From: Pseudonocardia bannensis | Lineage (GTDB): Bacteria; Actinomycetota; Actinomycetes; Mycobacteriales; Pseudonocardiaceae | DNA length: 64,000 nucleotides | Direction of reading: 5' to 3' | Assembly: GCF_012911875.1 (NCBI RefSeq) | Contig: NZ_JAAXKZ010000005.1 | Location: 30,114-94,113 of the forward strand | Shown here: piece by piece, positions 31,501-40,668 of the stretch | Layout: each line of letters starts with the position of its first letter | Numbering within the stretch: position 1 is the first letter of the stretch | The notes under the pieces: model-generated | Databases searched by the model: none | Told to the model about the DNA's origin: nothing | What the model saw: the letters and a program-made list of their open reading frames with translations, nothing else | Program-made: the position numbers and the translations under genes

Positions 31501-32916
31501 TCACGCGTCCGGCACCCGCCAGCGGAACTCACCGGTCAGCGCGAGTGCCTCCTGCGGGCCGTACGACCTCCTCGGGTAGATCACGGGTTCCGGCCGATGG
31601 GCCAGGATCGGGTCGGTCAGCCGCCAGAGCAGCTCGACCTCCTCGGTGCTGGTGAACAGCGTCTGGTCGCCCCGCATGACGTCGAGCAGCAGCCGCTCGT
31701 AGGCCTCGAGCGGCTCGGAACCGGGGAACTCCTGGAGCAGGTCGATCTTCATCCGGCCGCGGCCCAGCTTCAGGTCCGGGCCCGGGATCTTGGCGCGGAC
31801 GTCGACGAACATCTGCGGATCGTCGGTGAGCTCGAGGACCAGCTCGTTGCACGGGTCGTCGACCTCCTCGGGGAACATCTTCAGCGGCGGCTCCCGGAAG
31901 CCGAGCGTGATCGTCCGCCGGCTCTCGGCCATCGCCTTGCCCGTCCGCAGGTAGATCGGCACCCCGAACCAGCGCCAGTTGTCGATGTAGACCTCCATCG
32001 CCACGAACGTCTCGACGTTCGAGGCGGCGTCGACTCCCTCCTCGTTGCGGTAGCCCTCGTACTGCCCGAACACGATGCGTTCCGGGTCCAGCGGTCGGAT
32101 CCCGCGGAAGACCTTGACCTTCTCCTCGTGCAGGGACTGCGAGTCGATGCGCACCGGCGGCTCGAGCGCGATGAAACCGAGTAGCTGGAACAGGTGGGTG
32201 GAGATCATGTCCCGGAACGTGCCGGTGGACTCCATGAAATCGGCCCGGCCCTGGATGTCGATCTCCTCGGGCACGTCGATCTGCACGTAGCAGACGCACT
32301 GGTGGTTCCACTGCGGCTCGAACAACCCGTTGGCGAAGCGCAGGGCCAGGATGTTCTGCACCGCCTCCTTGCCGAGGAAGTGGTCGATGCGGAAGATCTG
32401 CTCCTCACCGAACACCTCGTGCAGGACGACATTGAGCTGCCGGGCCGACTGCAGGTCGGTCCCGAAGGGCTTCTCCAGGACGAGCTTGGCCCGCTGATGC
32501 AGCTCGAACTTGCCGAGCATGCGCACCATCGGCCCGGCCACCGCCGGCGGGACGGCCAGGTACATCAGCCGCTGCGTGTTCGAACCCAGCTCCTGCTCGG
32601 CCTCCCGGACGACCTCGACCAGCTCGGCGCCGTCGTCGACCGAGGCCACCACGAAGCCGAGCCGCTTGGCGAACTCGTGCCACTCCCCGTGGTCCTGGAG
32701 CTTGCCGCGGAACTGCTCGATCGCGGCGTGGACCATGTCCCGGAACTCCTCCTGGGAGCCGGGGGCGGCGCGCCCCGAACCGATGATCCGGAACCTCTCC
32801 GGCAGCAGGCCCAGGTGCCACAGGTGATACAGGCCCGGGAAGAGCTTGCGACGGGCCAGATCGCCGGTCGCGCCGAAGATGACGAAGACATGCGGGTCCA
32901 GCGTGGTCAGCGCCAT
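31501..32916 (-). CDS. zwf: Glucose-6-phosphate 1-dehydrogenase
   Basis: This NADP-dependent first enzyme of the oxidative pentose phosphate pathway is 471 residues long. It has the Rossmann motif [14 protein letters not shown] near residue 10 and the active-site RIDHFLGKE near 176. The ATG at 32916 is preferred; an in-frame GTG at 32934 lacks support. No ribosome site is obvious at either. It stands alone, without the tkt-tal-opcA neighbours of the main actinobacterial zwf cluster, so it may be a second isoenzyme. Confidence 0.94.
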   Translation of the reverse strand: MALTTLDPHVFVIFGATGDLARRKLFPGLYHLWHLGLLPERFRIIGSGRAAPGSQEEFRDMVHAAIEQFRGKLQDHGEWHEFAKRLGFVVASVDDGAELVEVVREAEQELGSNTQRLMYLAVPPAVAGPMVRMLGKFELHQRAKLVLEKPFGTDLQSARQLNVVLHEVFGEEQIFRIDHFLGKEAVQNILALRFANGLFEPQWNHQCVCYVQIDVPEEIDIQGRADFMESTGTFRDMISTHLFQLLGFIALEPPVRIDSQSLHEEKVKVFRGIRPLDPERIVFGQYEGYRNEEGVDAASNVETFVAMEVYIDNWRWFGVPIYLRTGKAMAESRRTITLGFREPPLKMFPEEVDDPCNELVLELTDDPQMFVDVRAKIPGPDLKLGRGRMKIDLLQEFPGSEPLEAYERLLLDVMRGDQTLFTSTEEVELLWRLTDPILAHRPEPVIYPRRSYGPQEALALTGEFRWRVPDA

Positions 32917-32950
32917 GGCCGAGCAGGTACCCACAGGTGCCGGATCGGAA

Positions 32951-33160
32951 CCACCCCTGCGCCGCGCGGTCGACGGTTCGGCGTCGGATGAGCACGACGT
33001 CGTAGGTGCACCGCATCGTGTGCCGGCCGTGGTCGCCCGTGGCCGCGTCCCGCCGGCGGTCGCCGTTCGACGATGCCCGGGCTCGGTGCCCGTCGCCGTC
33101 GTACTCGATGGCGAACAGAGCGCCCGGATAGGCGAGGTAGACGTCAGGGAAGACCCCGCA
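32951..33160 (-). pseudogene. Remnant of a DUF559-type (endonuclease-like) protein
   Basis: Read on the minus strand, this stretch encodes [19 protein letters not shown] then [17 protein letters not shown] and [11 protein letters not shown] without a proper start. The [16 protein letters not shown] pattern is that of the DUF559/Vsr-like C-terminal domain found in actinobacterial AbiEi-like and hypothetical proteins. The upstream 200 residues usual for such proteins are absent, so it is a fragment. It now fills the intergenic region ahead of zwf. Confidence 0.5.
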
Positions 33161-33222
33161 CGGATCGCGGCCCCGCCGGTTGGTTGCCCGGGACCGGTCC
33201 GGCGTCGATCCCGGTGGCCGGC

Positions 33223-34107
33223 TCAGTCCCGGCTCGCGAGAGCCGCGTTGTAGAGCTCGCGTTTCGCGACGCCGGCCGCCGAGGCCACCGCGGCCACCGC
33301 GTCCTTGAGCCGCTCCCCCGCGTCGACCCGCTCCTGCACCGCCCCGACCAGCGACGACACCGACGGCGCCGCAGCCGGCGCCGCACCGGCGAGCACCACG
33401 GTGATCTCACCGCGGACCGGGCCCTCCTCCGCCCAGTCGGCCAGCTCCGACAGCGGGCCGCGGAGCACCTCCTCGTGCTTCTTGGTCAGCTCCCGGCACA
33501 CCGCGGCCGCCCGGTCCGGGCCCAGCACCGCGACCGCGTCGGCGAGCGTCTCGGCCAGCCGGTGCGGCGACTCGAAGAACACCGCCGCCCGCGGCTCCGC
33601 GGCCAGCGTCTCCAGCCAGCGCCGGCGCTCACCGGAGCGCCGCGGCGCGAACCCCTCGAAGCAGAACCGCTCGCAGGGCAGCCCCGAGAGCACCAACGCC
33701 GTCGTCACCGCCGAGGGCCCGGGCAGGCACGTCACCGGCAGCCCCTCCGCCGCGGCCGCCGCGACGAGCCGGAACCCGGGGTCGGACACCGCCGGCATCC
33801 CGGCGTCGGTCACGACGAGCACCGTCCGGCCGGCCCGGACGTCGGCGAGCAGGCCCGGCAGCCGGGTCGCCTCGACGGCGTCGTAGTGGCTGACCACCCG
33901 GCCGCCGACGGGAACGCCGAGCGCCGCGGCGAGGGCACGCAGCCGCCGGGTGTCCTCCGCCGCGATCACGTCCGCCTCGGCGAGGGCTGCGAGCAGCCGG
34001 CCGGAGGCGTCCCGGGAATCGCCCAGCGGCGTGGCCGCGAGCACCAGGCGACCCGTGGCATCCGGATCGAGGTGTGGCGCCGCGCCCGTCGGGGGTCCAC
34101 TCGACAT
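33223..34107 (-). CDS. rsmI: 16S rRNA (cytidine1402-2'-O)-methyltransferase RsmI
   Basis: RsmI 2'-O-methylates C1402 in the decoding centre. The 294-residue protein has the tetrapyrrole-methylase fold: LVLAATPLGDSRDAS near 21-35, AEDTRR, TDAGMPAVSDPG near 100-111, CLPGPSAVTTALVLSG and FCFEGFAPR. It diverges from pmt with only 24 bases between the two starts, an arrangement also seen in mycobacteria, so both promoters must overlap. Confidence 0.95.
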   Translation of the reverse strand: MSSGPPTGAAPHLDPDATGRLVLAATPLGDSRDASGRLLAALAEADVIAAEDTRRLRALAAALGVPVGGRVVSHYDAVEATRLPGLLADVRAGRTVLVVTDAGMPAVSDPGFRLVAAAAAEGLPVTCLPGPSAVTTALVLSGLPCERFCFEGFAPRRSGERRRWLETLAAEPRAAVFFESPHRLAETLADAVAVLGPDRAAAVCRELTKKHEEVLRGPLSELADWAEEGPVRGEITVVLAGAAPAAAPSVSSLVGAVQERVDAGERLKDAVAAVASAAGVAKRELYNAALASRD

Positions 34108-34117
34108 GTCCTCAGCC

Positions 34118-34123
34118 TACGAT
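34118..34123 (+). promoter_or_regulatory. -10 element of a leaderless pmt transcript
   Basis: TACGAT ends eight bases before the GTG start of pmt at 34132, inside the 24-base divergent gap with rsmI. No ribosome site is present. Confidence 0.4.
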
Positions 34124-34131
34124 CGGCGCGC

Positions 34132-35745
34132 GTGGGGTATCGCACCGTCGTCACGGAGACGGCCAGGCCGGCGGAGATCGTCGACGACGCCCCAGCTCGC
34201 GGCGTCGAGCCGATCGGCATCCGACCGCCGCTGACCCCGGCGCCGGCCGATCCGACGCCCCTGCTGGGCCCTCCCGCGCCGACCGACCGGCTGCGGGGCT
34301 GGCTGGTCGCGATCGGGCTGGCGGTGCTCGGCGGGGTGCTGCGCTTCGCCGGTCTCGGCTACCCCACCGACGGCGGCACCCCCGTCTTCGACGAGAAGCA
34401 CTACGTGCCCCAGGCCTGGCAGATGGTGCGCAACGGCGGGGTCGAGGACAACCCGGGCTACGAGCTGGTGGTGCATCCCCCGCTGGGCAAGCAGCTGATC
34501 GCGCTGGGCGAGCTGGCGTTCGGCTACAACGGCGTCGGCTGGCGGGCCGCGGCCGCGCTCGCCGGCACGCTGTGCGTACTGCTGATCGTGCGGGCGACCC
34601 GGCGACTGACCCGCTCGACGCTGCTCGGCGGGATCGCCGGGGTGCTGCTGATCTGCGACGGCATGAGCCACGTGCAGTCGCGGATGGGGATGCTCGACAT
34701 CTTCTCCGCGCTGTTCGTCCTGGCCGCCTTCGCGACCCTGGTCCGCGATCGCGACGACGTGCGCGAACGGATGGCCGTCGTGCTCGCCGGCGGCCGGGTG
34801 CGCGACTCGCCGTACGGGCCGCGCTATGGGGTCCGCTGGTGGCGGCTGGCCACCGGGGTGCTGCTGGGGCTGGGCTGCGCCGTGAAGTGGTCCGGGGTGT
34901 ACTGGCTGGTCGCGTTCGCCGCGCTGACCCTGATCTGGGACCTGACCGCGCGCCGTGCCGCGGGCGTGCAGCGGCCCTGGATGGGCACTCTCGTCCGCGA
35001 CGTCGCGCCCGCGGCCTGGGCGTTGGCGCTCGTGCCGGTGCTGGCCTACCTGTCGGGCTGGTGGGCGTGGTTCGGCAGCGAGACCTCGATCGACCGGCAC
35101 GCCGTCGGCACCGGTGTCGGCGCGGACGGGCCGTGGTCGTTCGTGCCGACCACGCTGCGCTCGCTCTGGCACTACAGCAGCCACGTGCTGGCGTTCCACT
35201 CCGGCCTCGACACCCCACCCGGGGAACCGCACCCCTGGGAGTCCAAGCCGTGGACGTGGCCGATGGGCCTGCGCCCGATGCTCTACTACTACGCGTCCGG
35301 GGAGGACGTCGGCGGCTGCGACGGATCCGAGTGCGTCAGCGCGGTGATGCTCGTCGGCACGCCCGCGCTGTGGTGGGCGGCGATCCCGGTCCTGGCCTGG
35401 TCGGTGTGGCGGGTCGTCACCCGGTCCGACTGGCGCTACGCCGCGGTCCTGGTCGGCTACGCCGCGGGGGTGCTGCCGTGGCTGCTCAACATCGACCGGC
35501 AGATGTACTACTTCTACATGACGCCGGTGGCGCCGTTCCTGATCATGGCGACGGTGCTGGTGATGGGCGAGATCCTGGGCCGGGCCCGGGCGTCGGCGGA
35601 GCGCCGCCAGACCGGGCTGCTCGTCGTCGCGCTCTGGGTGGGCGCGGTGGTCGCGAACTTCGCCTGGCTGTGGCCGATCCTGGTGGGGTCACCGATCACC
35701 CCGGACCAGTGGAACGCGCAGCTCTGGTTGCCGTCCTGGCGCTGA
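34132..35745 (+). CDS. pmt: Polyprenyl-phosphate-mannose-protein mannosyltransferase Pmt
   Basis: This integral membrane GT39 enzyme O-mannosylates secreted proteins, using polyprenyl-phosphate mannose. The 537-residue protein has a cytoplasmic Pro-rich start, then about ten membrane segments. The catalytic Asp-Glu is in GGTPVFDEKHYVPQAW near residue 85, with HPPLGKQLIALGE following. The PMT-type C-terminal membrane half runs to IDRQMYYFYMTPVAPF. The GTG at 34132 gives the best N-terminus. Orthologues (Rv1002c) sit beside rsmI in mycobacteria. Confidence 0.93.
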   Translation: MGYRTVVTETARPAEIVDDAPARGVEPIGIRPPLTPAPADPTPLLGPPAPTDRLRGWLVAIGLAVLGGVLRFAGLGYPTDGGTPVFDEKHYVPQAWQMVRNGGVEDNPGYELVVHPPLGKQLIALGELAFGYNGVGWRAAAALAGTLCVLLIVRATRRLTRSTLLGGIAGVLLICDGMSHVQSRMGMLDIFSALFVLAAFATLVRDRDDVRERMAVVLAGGRVRDSPYGPRYGVRWWRLATGVLLGLGCAVKWSGVYWLVAFAALTLIWDLTARRAAGVQRPWMGTLVRDVAPAAWALALVPVLAYLSGWWAWFGSETSIDRHAVGTGVGADGPWSFVPTTLRSLWHYSSHVLAFHSGLDTPPGEPHPWESKPWTWPMGLRPMLYYYASGEDVGGCDGSECVSAVMLVGTPALWWAAIPVLAWSVWRVVTRSDWRYAAVLVGYAAGVLPWLLNIDRQMYYFYMTPVAPFLIMATVLVMGEILGRARASAERRQTGLLVVALWVGAVVANFAWLWPILVGSPITPDQWNAQLWLPSWR

Positions 35746-35763
35746 GCCCGCGTCCCCGGCGGC

Positions 35764-36729
35764 TCAGTGCTCGTCCGGCGGGACGAACAACCCGCCCCGC
35801 TTGAGCGTCGCGGCGATCAGCGCGGAGTCCAGCGCGGCGACCCCGGCGAGCCACGGTGCGGTGGTCAGGAAGTCGTGCAGGGCGTCCACGCTGGGCAACG
35901 CGACCTCCGCCATCAGCTGGTGCTCGCCGGAGATGCAGCTCGCGTAGCGGACCCAGGGCTCACGACACAGGGCCCCGGCCACCGCCTCGACGTCCCGGGG
36001 CGCGGCCCGGGCCCACACGATCGCCCGGACGGCGAACCCCAGCCGCACGGGGTCGACGATGGCCCGGATGAGCAGCCGGCCCTCCCTGCGCAACCGTTCC
36101 ACCCGGCGGCGCACCGCGGCCTCCGACAGGCCGGTGACCCGGGCCAACTCGGCGAAGTCACGGCGGGCGTCACGCTGCAGGGCGGCGAGCAGCATCTGGT
36201 CGGCCCGGTTGCGCCCCTTGGTCTCCCCGAAGGGCACCTGTTCGGGCAGCGGCAGGTGCTCGGTGAGGGCGTCGCGCTCCTCCGGTCCGAGCAGGCCGGG
36301 CCGCCACTGGTGGGCGGTCCGGACGTAGCGCAGCACGGTCCAGGTGACGCTCTCCACCAGCCCCGGCAACGCCGGCAGTTCGTCGACGACGAGCCCCGCG
36401 AGTCGCTGTGGCGGGCAGTCGATCTCCGCGATGCAGCCGACGGGCCCGGCCAGCACGTGGGCGTAGCGGGTGTCGCGGCGGCGGGCCAACGCGAGCGCGA
36501 CGAGCCGTTGCTGCCCGGGGCGGCAGCGGATCCCGACGATCGTTCCGGCCGCCGGCGCCGGCAACCCGGTGACCCGCACGATCCCGGAGCCGAGCAACCG
36601 CTCGCCGCGCGGGGCCACGGTGTGTTCGGACTCGCCGAGCGCGTCGGCGATGCGGTGCCAGGACGCCCGGCCGTCGATCTGCAGGGCGCCGACGATGCGG
36701 CGATCGAGCGCGTCCAGGGTGTCGATCAC
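35764..36729 (-). CDS. Two-module Lrp/AsnC family regulator
   Basis: This transcription regulator of about 321 residues is built from two consecutive Lrp/AsnC units, each with an N-terminal winged helix (LDRRIVGALQIDGRASWHRI, and ADQMLLAALQRDARRDFAEL with AAVRRRVERLRREG) followed by a RAM-like ligand domain. The first helix-turn-helix is less canonical than the second. The start is uncertain: GTG 36729 gives the usual first residues, while GTG 36759 would add ten. It converges with pmt and precedes, on the same strand, nothing obviously metabolic, so its effector is unknown. Confidence 0.82.
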   Translation of the reverse strand: MIDTLDALDRRIVGALQIDGRASWHRIADALGESEHTVAPRGERLLGSGIVRVTGLPAPAAGTIVGIRCRPGQQRLVALALARRRDTRYAHVLAGPVGCIAEIDCPPQRLAGLVVDELPALPGLVESVTWTVLRYVRTAHQWRPGLLGPEERDALTEHLPLPEQVPFGETKGRNRADQMLLAALQRDARRDFAELARVTGLSEAAVRRRVERLRREGRLLIRAIVDPVRLGFAVRAIVWARAAPRDVEAVAGALCREPWVRYASCISGEHQLMAEVALPSVDALHDFLTTAPWLAGVAALDSALIAATLKRGGLFVPPDEH

Positions 36730-36858
36730 CGAGCACCCCGCTGTTCTCGCTCGCGACACCTCCGTGCCGGTCCCGTCGCCTGAGTCGATCAGTGTGCCGG
36801 TCGGGACCGGCCGCCCCGGGGTGCCACGCGGGCGGCCGTCCGGCCTTCACCCACCCGA

Positions 36859-37686
36859 TCACCCACCCGATGCCAGCAGCATGCTGGCCGTGAGTGCCAG
36901 CACGACGCTGGTGAGCTGCAGCCCGGTCAGCCGCTCCCGCAGCACGGTGCGGGCGAGCAGCACGACCACCACCGGATACAGCGACACCAGGACGGCGCTG
37001 ACGCTCAACGAACCGCTGCGGGTGGCCAGCAGGAACAGCGCGTTCGCGACGGTGTCGAGCATCCCGCTGAGGGCCATCAGGCCCCATCCCGCGACCGGCT
37101 CGCCGCGCTGCCACCGGGCCGCGACGACGATCGCGAGCAGCGTCGTGGACACGGCCCGCCCGGCGAGCAGCGGCCAGAGCCCCGAGTCGGCCGGGGTGGC
37201 GTCCAGGGCTACGAAGAACAACCCGAACCCCAGCCCGGAGCCCAGACCCAGCGCGAGACCGGTGCCGGCGGCCCGATCGCGGCGGCTGCCGGCGGTGGCG
37301 AGGACGATCGCGACCAACGCGACGGCCATCGCGGCGAGCGTCACCGGTCCCGGCCGCTCGCCGAGCAGCACCCCGATCACGAGCGGCAGCCCGGCACCGA
37401 CGACCGCCGACAGGGGCGCGACCACGCCCATCGGGCCGACCGCCAGCCCGCGGAAGTAGAGCAGCAGTCCGGAGACCCCGGCGAGCCCGGCCAGCACGCC
37501 GATACCGGCGGCGGCCGTGGACGGGCGGCCGGGCAGCAGCAGGACGGCCGGCACGAGGGCCAGCAGGCCGGCGAGCTGGGCGACCGCGGTGACGGTCAGC
37601 GTCGAGGCCCGGCGGGACGCCAGTCCGCCGGCGAAGTCGGCCACGCCGTAGGCCACTGCGGCCGGTGCGGCGAACAGGGCGGGCAT
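36859..37686 (-). CDS. EamA/DMT family transporter
   Basis: This 275-residue integral membrane exporter candidate has ten predicted helices in two repeats of five. The repeats are recognisable by GLAVGPMGVVAPLSAVVGAG and by VLVSLYPVVVVLLARTVLRE. The ATG at 37686 has GGAG eight bases upstream. DMT proteins export amino acids, drugs or nucleotide sugars, and the cargo is not evident. The position next to an Lrp/AsnC regulator is typical of amino-acid exporters, but the strand order (exporter upstream of the regulator) makes the link tentative. Confidence 0.85.
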   Translation of the reverse strand: MPALFAAPAAVAYGVADFAGGLASRRASTLTVTAVAQLAGLLALVPAVLLLPGRPSTAAAGIGVLAGLAGVSGLLLYFRGLAVGPMGVVAPLSAVVGAGLPLVIGVLLGERPGPVTLAAMAVALVAIVLATAGSRRDRAAGTGLALGLGSGLGFGLFFVALDATPADSGLWPLLAGRAVSTTLLAIVVAARWQRGEPVAGWGLMALSGMLDTVANALFLLATRSGSLSVSAVLVSLYPVVVVLLARTVLRERLTGLQLTSVVLALTASMLLASGG

Positions 37687-37802
37687 CGGTGGCGCTCCGT
37701 TCGGTTCGTCGTGAGGATGTCCCAGCCCGGTGGCTTCGGACGGATGCTGGCGATGAATATCAGCGAATGTCGGCCCGGCGGCGAGCGGGTGGCCGGGGCC
37801 GG

Positions 37803-38387
37803 TCAGCACCCGTCGAGACGCAGCGGGCGGTGCACCGGGTCGACCTCGAGCGTCACCCGGTCGAAGCGCGACCGGTACCCGCAGCCGCCGTTCGACACCA
37901 CCTCGACGCGGTCGTCGCCGGCGAACCGGACGTCGGCCGGCGCGGCCCCGCCCTCGAGCCCCTGCCAGACCAGCGCGTCCTGGGCGAAGGGTCCGCTGCC
38001 CGCGCGGAGCCGGACCGCATAGACGGGGTCGATCCCGGCGAACGCGCCGCCCTCGACCGTCACCAGCCGGTAACCCCCGGCCGTCCGCTCGTCGACGACC
38101 CGGCCGGGGCCGATGAACTGGGCCACGAACCAGAGCAGCCCGACCCAGCCGAGTGTGACGAGCACGCCGGCGACGGTGATCAGCACCTGGCCGGTGCGGC
38201 GGCGGGACAGCCCGGCCAGGAACACGGTGCCCAGGATCATCGTCACGGTGACGAGAACACCGATGTACCAGGGCGCGAGGAGCAGATGGAAGGGATCGAC
38301 GATCGCCGCCGCGGACAGCGCGCCCGCCGAGAGCGCGAGCGAACCGAGGACGAGGGACCGGCGGCGGGCCGTCGGCAGCGTCGGCAT
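37803..38387 (-). CDS. Hypothetical membrane protein with extracytoplasmic domain
   Basis: I do not recognise a family. The 194-residue protein has three hydrophobic helices (about 12-32, 36-58 and 67-90) followed by a soluble ~100-residue beta-rich domain with two Cys near the C-terminus (GGCGYRSRF and the final LDGC), which could form a disulphide if exported. The small soluble part binds nothing recognisable. It lies upstream of the EamA gene on the same strand, separated by 116 bases. Confidence 0.6.
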   Translation of the reverse strand: MPTLPTARRRSLVLGSLALSAGALSAAAIVDPFHLLLAPWYIGVLVTVTMILGTVFLAGLSRRRTGQVLITVAGVLVTLGWVGLLWFVAQFIGPGRVVDERTAGGYRLVTVEGGAFAGIDPVYAVRLRAGSGPFAQDALVWQGLEGGAAPADVRFAGDDRVEVVSNGGCGYRSRFDRVTLEVDPVHRPLRLDGC

Positions 38388-38404
38388 GGTGACGACCTCC
38401 GCGG

Positions 38405-38446
38405 AGAAAACATCGACCCCGGCCGGATTCCCGGCCGGGGTCGATG
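38405..38446 (-). terminator. Rho-independent terminator downstream of tRNA-Ala
   Basis: A perfect 16-bp stem (38411-38426 with 38431-38446) with a 4-base loop is followed on the minus strand by TTTTCT. This is one of the few terminators here with a U-run, and it lies eight bases past the tRNA end. Confidence 0.88.
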
Positions 38447-38454
38447 TGTGGTGG

Positions 38455-38527
38455 TGGAGCTGAGGGGAATCGAACCCCTGACCTTCTCGATGCGAACGAG
38501 ACGCGCTACCAACTGCGCTACAGCCCC
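38455..38527 (-). tRNA. tRNA-Ala (anticodon CGC)
   Basis: On the minus strand the cloverleaf is complete. The acceptor GGGGCTG pairs with CAGCTCC and includes the G3-U70 pair that identifies alanine tRNAs. The anticodon stem TCTCG/CGAGA encloses TTCGCAT with anticodon CGC. The T loop is TTCGATT, and the discriminator is A. CCA is not encoded. Confidence 0.96.
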
Positions 38528-38575
38528 AAACCCGTCCGACCGTGACCGGCGAACGGGAGAAACCTTAGCAGCCCC

Positions 38576-39718
38576 TCATTCGCCCGCTGCACGGCGGTAG
38601 TCCGGTCGCCCCGGAGAGTCGAGTTCGCTCAGCTCGACGTCCTCCTCATCGACCTCGACCAGGGTTGTTCCGGCTGGTAGCGGGGGTGGCGGGGCCGGGG
38701 CGAGCCGAGGCAACGTCGCCTCCGGTTCGGCCGCGTCGCCGTCCCCGTCGCGCGGGGTCACGGTGCGCGGCCGGGCTGACAGGACGCCGACCGGTTCCCC
38801 GGTCCCGCGAACCCGCTCGGGGTCGTCGTCGACGTCCTCGGTCCAGGCGACATCGTCGACGTCCTCGTCGAGGTCGCCGTCGATGCCACCGCGGTCGCCG
38901 GCCGCCTCGACCTCGAGGTCGTCACGCAGGTCCTCGGGGAGGTCCTCCCCGACGTCGTCGAAGTCCTCCGCGTCGGCCGGACACGCCCGGCCCGCCTCGC
39001 GGCCGCGGCGGGCCCACTCGTCCAGTTCGGGGTCGTCGGCCGCGGGAGGACGTCGGGTGCCGGCCATCCGCGCGGCACGCCGCGCCCGGATCGCCTCCTC
39101 CAGGCGGACCTGGCGGCGTAGGTAGACGAGGTAGCCGACGAGCGCGAGGTCGATCAGCAGGTGCAGCCACCACAACGCCGGCAGCGCCAACCCGGCGACG
39201 ATCGCGGAGACCCCGGCCAGCGCCAGCAAGGCGAGCACGATCCGCTGGCGGACCGCATAGCGCGCCCGGGCCGCGAGCGCCGCCGCCTCCGGGTCGAAGC
39301 CGCCGCGGCCGGGGCGGTAGCGCGCCGGTGGACGCTCCCAGCGCCGCTCGTCGTCCTCGACGGGAGGCCGATCATCGGCCTCCGGTCCGGGCGGCCGGGC
39401 GTCGATCGGCTCCGGGCCACTGCGGGCACCGGACGGCACCTGCGCATCCACCGCACGGGTCTCCCCGGTCCGGGCCGCCGGCACCCGTGCGGTCTGCTCG
39501 GTACGGTCGGGTTGGGTCGCCACCGGCCGCGGCTCCTGAGCCTGGTCCACCTGGTCCACCTCCTGGGTCCGGCGCCGCTGGTGCGGCCGCTCCAGCACCC
39601 GTCCGGAGAGCGCGGCCGGGCTCAGCCGCGCCACCTCCTGCTGACGCCGGGCGACCGCCGGGACGAGGATCAGCAGCCAGAGCACCACCAGTCCCGCGAA
39701 GATCAGCGAGCTGGGCAC
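38576..39718 (-). CDS. sepX: Divisome membrane protein GlpR/SepX-like
   Basis: This 380-residue membrane protein corresponds in position and layout to Rv0996, now called GlpR (corynebacteria) or SepX (Streptomyces), a receptor that recruits the gephyrin-like Glp/MoeA protein to FtsZ. It has an N-terminal membrane helix right after the start (SSLIFAGLVVLWLLILVPAV), a Pro/Arg-rich cytoplasmic linker (about 35-150), two closely spaced helices near 160-205, and a long acidic, Asp/Glu-rich C-terminal tail. The GTG at 39718 has GGGAGGAGG upstream. The moeA-like partner is two genes away on the same strand. Confidence 0.78.
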   Translation of the reverse strand: MPSSLIFAGLVVLWLLILVPAVARRQQEVARLSPAALSGRVLERPHQRRRTQEVDQVDQAQEPRPVATQPDRTEQTARVPAARTGETRAVDAQVPSGARSGPEPIDARPPGPEADDRPPVEDDERRWERPPARYRPGRGGFDPEAAALAARARYAVRQRIVLALLALAGVSAIVAGLALPALWWLHLLIDLALVGYLVYLRRQVRLEEAIRARRAARMAGTRRPPAADDPELDEWARRGREAGRACPADAEDFDDVGEDLPEDLRDDLEVEAAGDRGGIDGDLDEDVDDVAWTEDVDDDPERVRGTGEPVGVLSARPRTVTPRDGDGDAAEPEATLPRLAPAPPPPLPAGTTLVEVDEEDVELSELDSPGRPDYRRAAGE

Positions 39719-39968
39719 GGCTGCCTCCTCCCCCCGTCGGCGCAGTCCGGACACGACCCAGCCACCCCGGCCAAGATCGCACCCGGGCACCAACGGTAAT
39801 GAGCGCGACGGTGGGAGTCCGGAAACGACGCGCCGTGTTCAACGAGAACACTGCTGTTTCAACCGGGACGGGTGTGACGGTTGGTGCTTTCGTGGGTGCA
39901 CGAGTGATCGCGCGTGGTGGCTCTCAGTGGTGCGCAACCCGAGTGGCCCAGCGGGACGGGGGCCGCAG
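39719..39968. other. Intergenic region upstream of sepX
   Basis: These 250 bases hold no convincing gene. A direct repeat TTCAAC-n14-TTCAAC (about 39839-39864) and GTGTGACGG (about 39881) stand out as AT-richer segments that could be the sepX promoter or operator region. No consensus -10/-35 pair is clear. Confidence 0.35.
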
Positions 39969-40631
39969 TCAGACGCGCTCCGCCAGCCCGCGCCCGACCA
40001 GCCGACCGACGATCCCCCCGGCCGGCACCTCCTCCACGGTCATCGCGAAGCAGAGGTGGTCACGCCAGGCGCCATCGACGTCGAGATAGCGGGCGAACAG
40101 ACCCTCCCGGCGGAAGCCGAGCTTCTCCAGAACCCGCAGGCTGGCCGCGTTCTCCGGCCGGACGGTGGCCTCCAACCGGTGCAGGCCGACAGCGGAGAAA
40201 CAGTGGTCGATCACCAGCGCGACGGCCGCCGTCGTCACACCGGCACCGCTGACCCGGGAATCGCACCAGTACCCGACATAGGCCGACAGCAGCGGCTCGC
40301 GCACCACGTTGCCCACCATGACCTGACCCACCAGCCTGCCGTCGCAGGTCACCGCGAACGGCAGTGCCGTGCCGCGCCGTCCGGCGGAGCGCAGCAGCGC
40401 CCAGCGCGCGGGCCACTCGACGACGGCGTTGCGCTGCGCCCAGGTGCCCGGGGCACTGGGCTCCCACGGGGTCAGGGTGCGCTCGTCACGGATCCGGATC
40501 TCCGACCAGGCCGACGCGTCGCGCAACCGCACCGGCCGCAGCTCGACCACCCCCACCGGCACCCGCAGTGCCCCGAGTCGGGCCGGCCAGCCGGGGTGCC
40601 GTCCGGTCCGTTCCGGGAGGGCATGCGCCAC
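39969..40631 (-). CDS. rimJ: GNAT acetyltransferase, RimJ/RimL type
   Basis: This 220-residue N-acetyltransferase is of the group that acetylates ribosomal-protein N-termini or other amines. Motif A is present in VSGAGVTTAAVALVIDHCF with the RPENAASLRVLEKLGFRREG signature typical of RimJ/L. The GTG at 40631 has GGAGCAGAC just upstream. It lies between the MoeA-like gene and sepX, 37 bases after the former, in the same order as Rv0994-Rv0996. The substrate is not known. Confidence 0.88.
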   Translation of the reverse strand: MAHALPERTGRHPGWPARLGALRVPVGVVELRPVRLRDASAWSEIRIRDERTLTPWEPSAPGTWAQRNAVVEWPARWALLRSAGRRGTALPFAVTCDGRLVGQVMVGNVVREPLLSAYVGYWCDSRVSGAGVTTAAVALVIDHCFSAVGLHRLEATVRPENAASLRVLEKLGFRREGLFARYLDVDGAWRDHLCFAMTVEEVPAGGIVGRLVGRGLAERV

Positions 40632-40668
40632 GTCTGCTCCGCCAGCTCCGTCAGCCCGGTCGCCGCGT

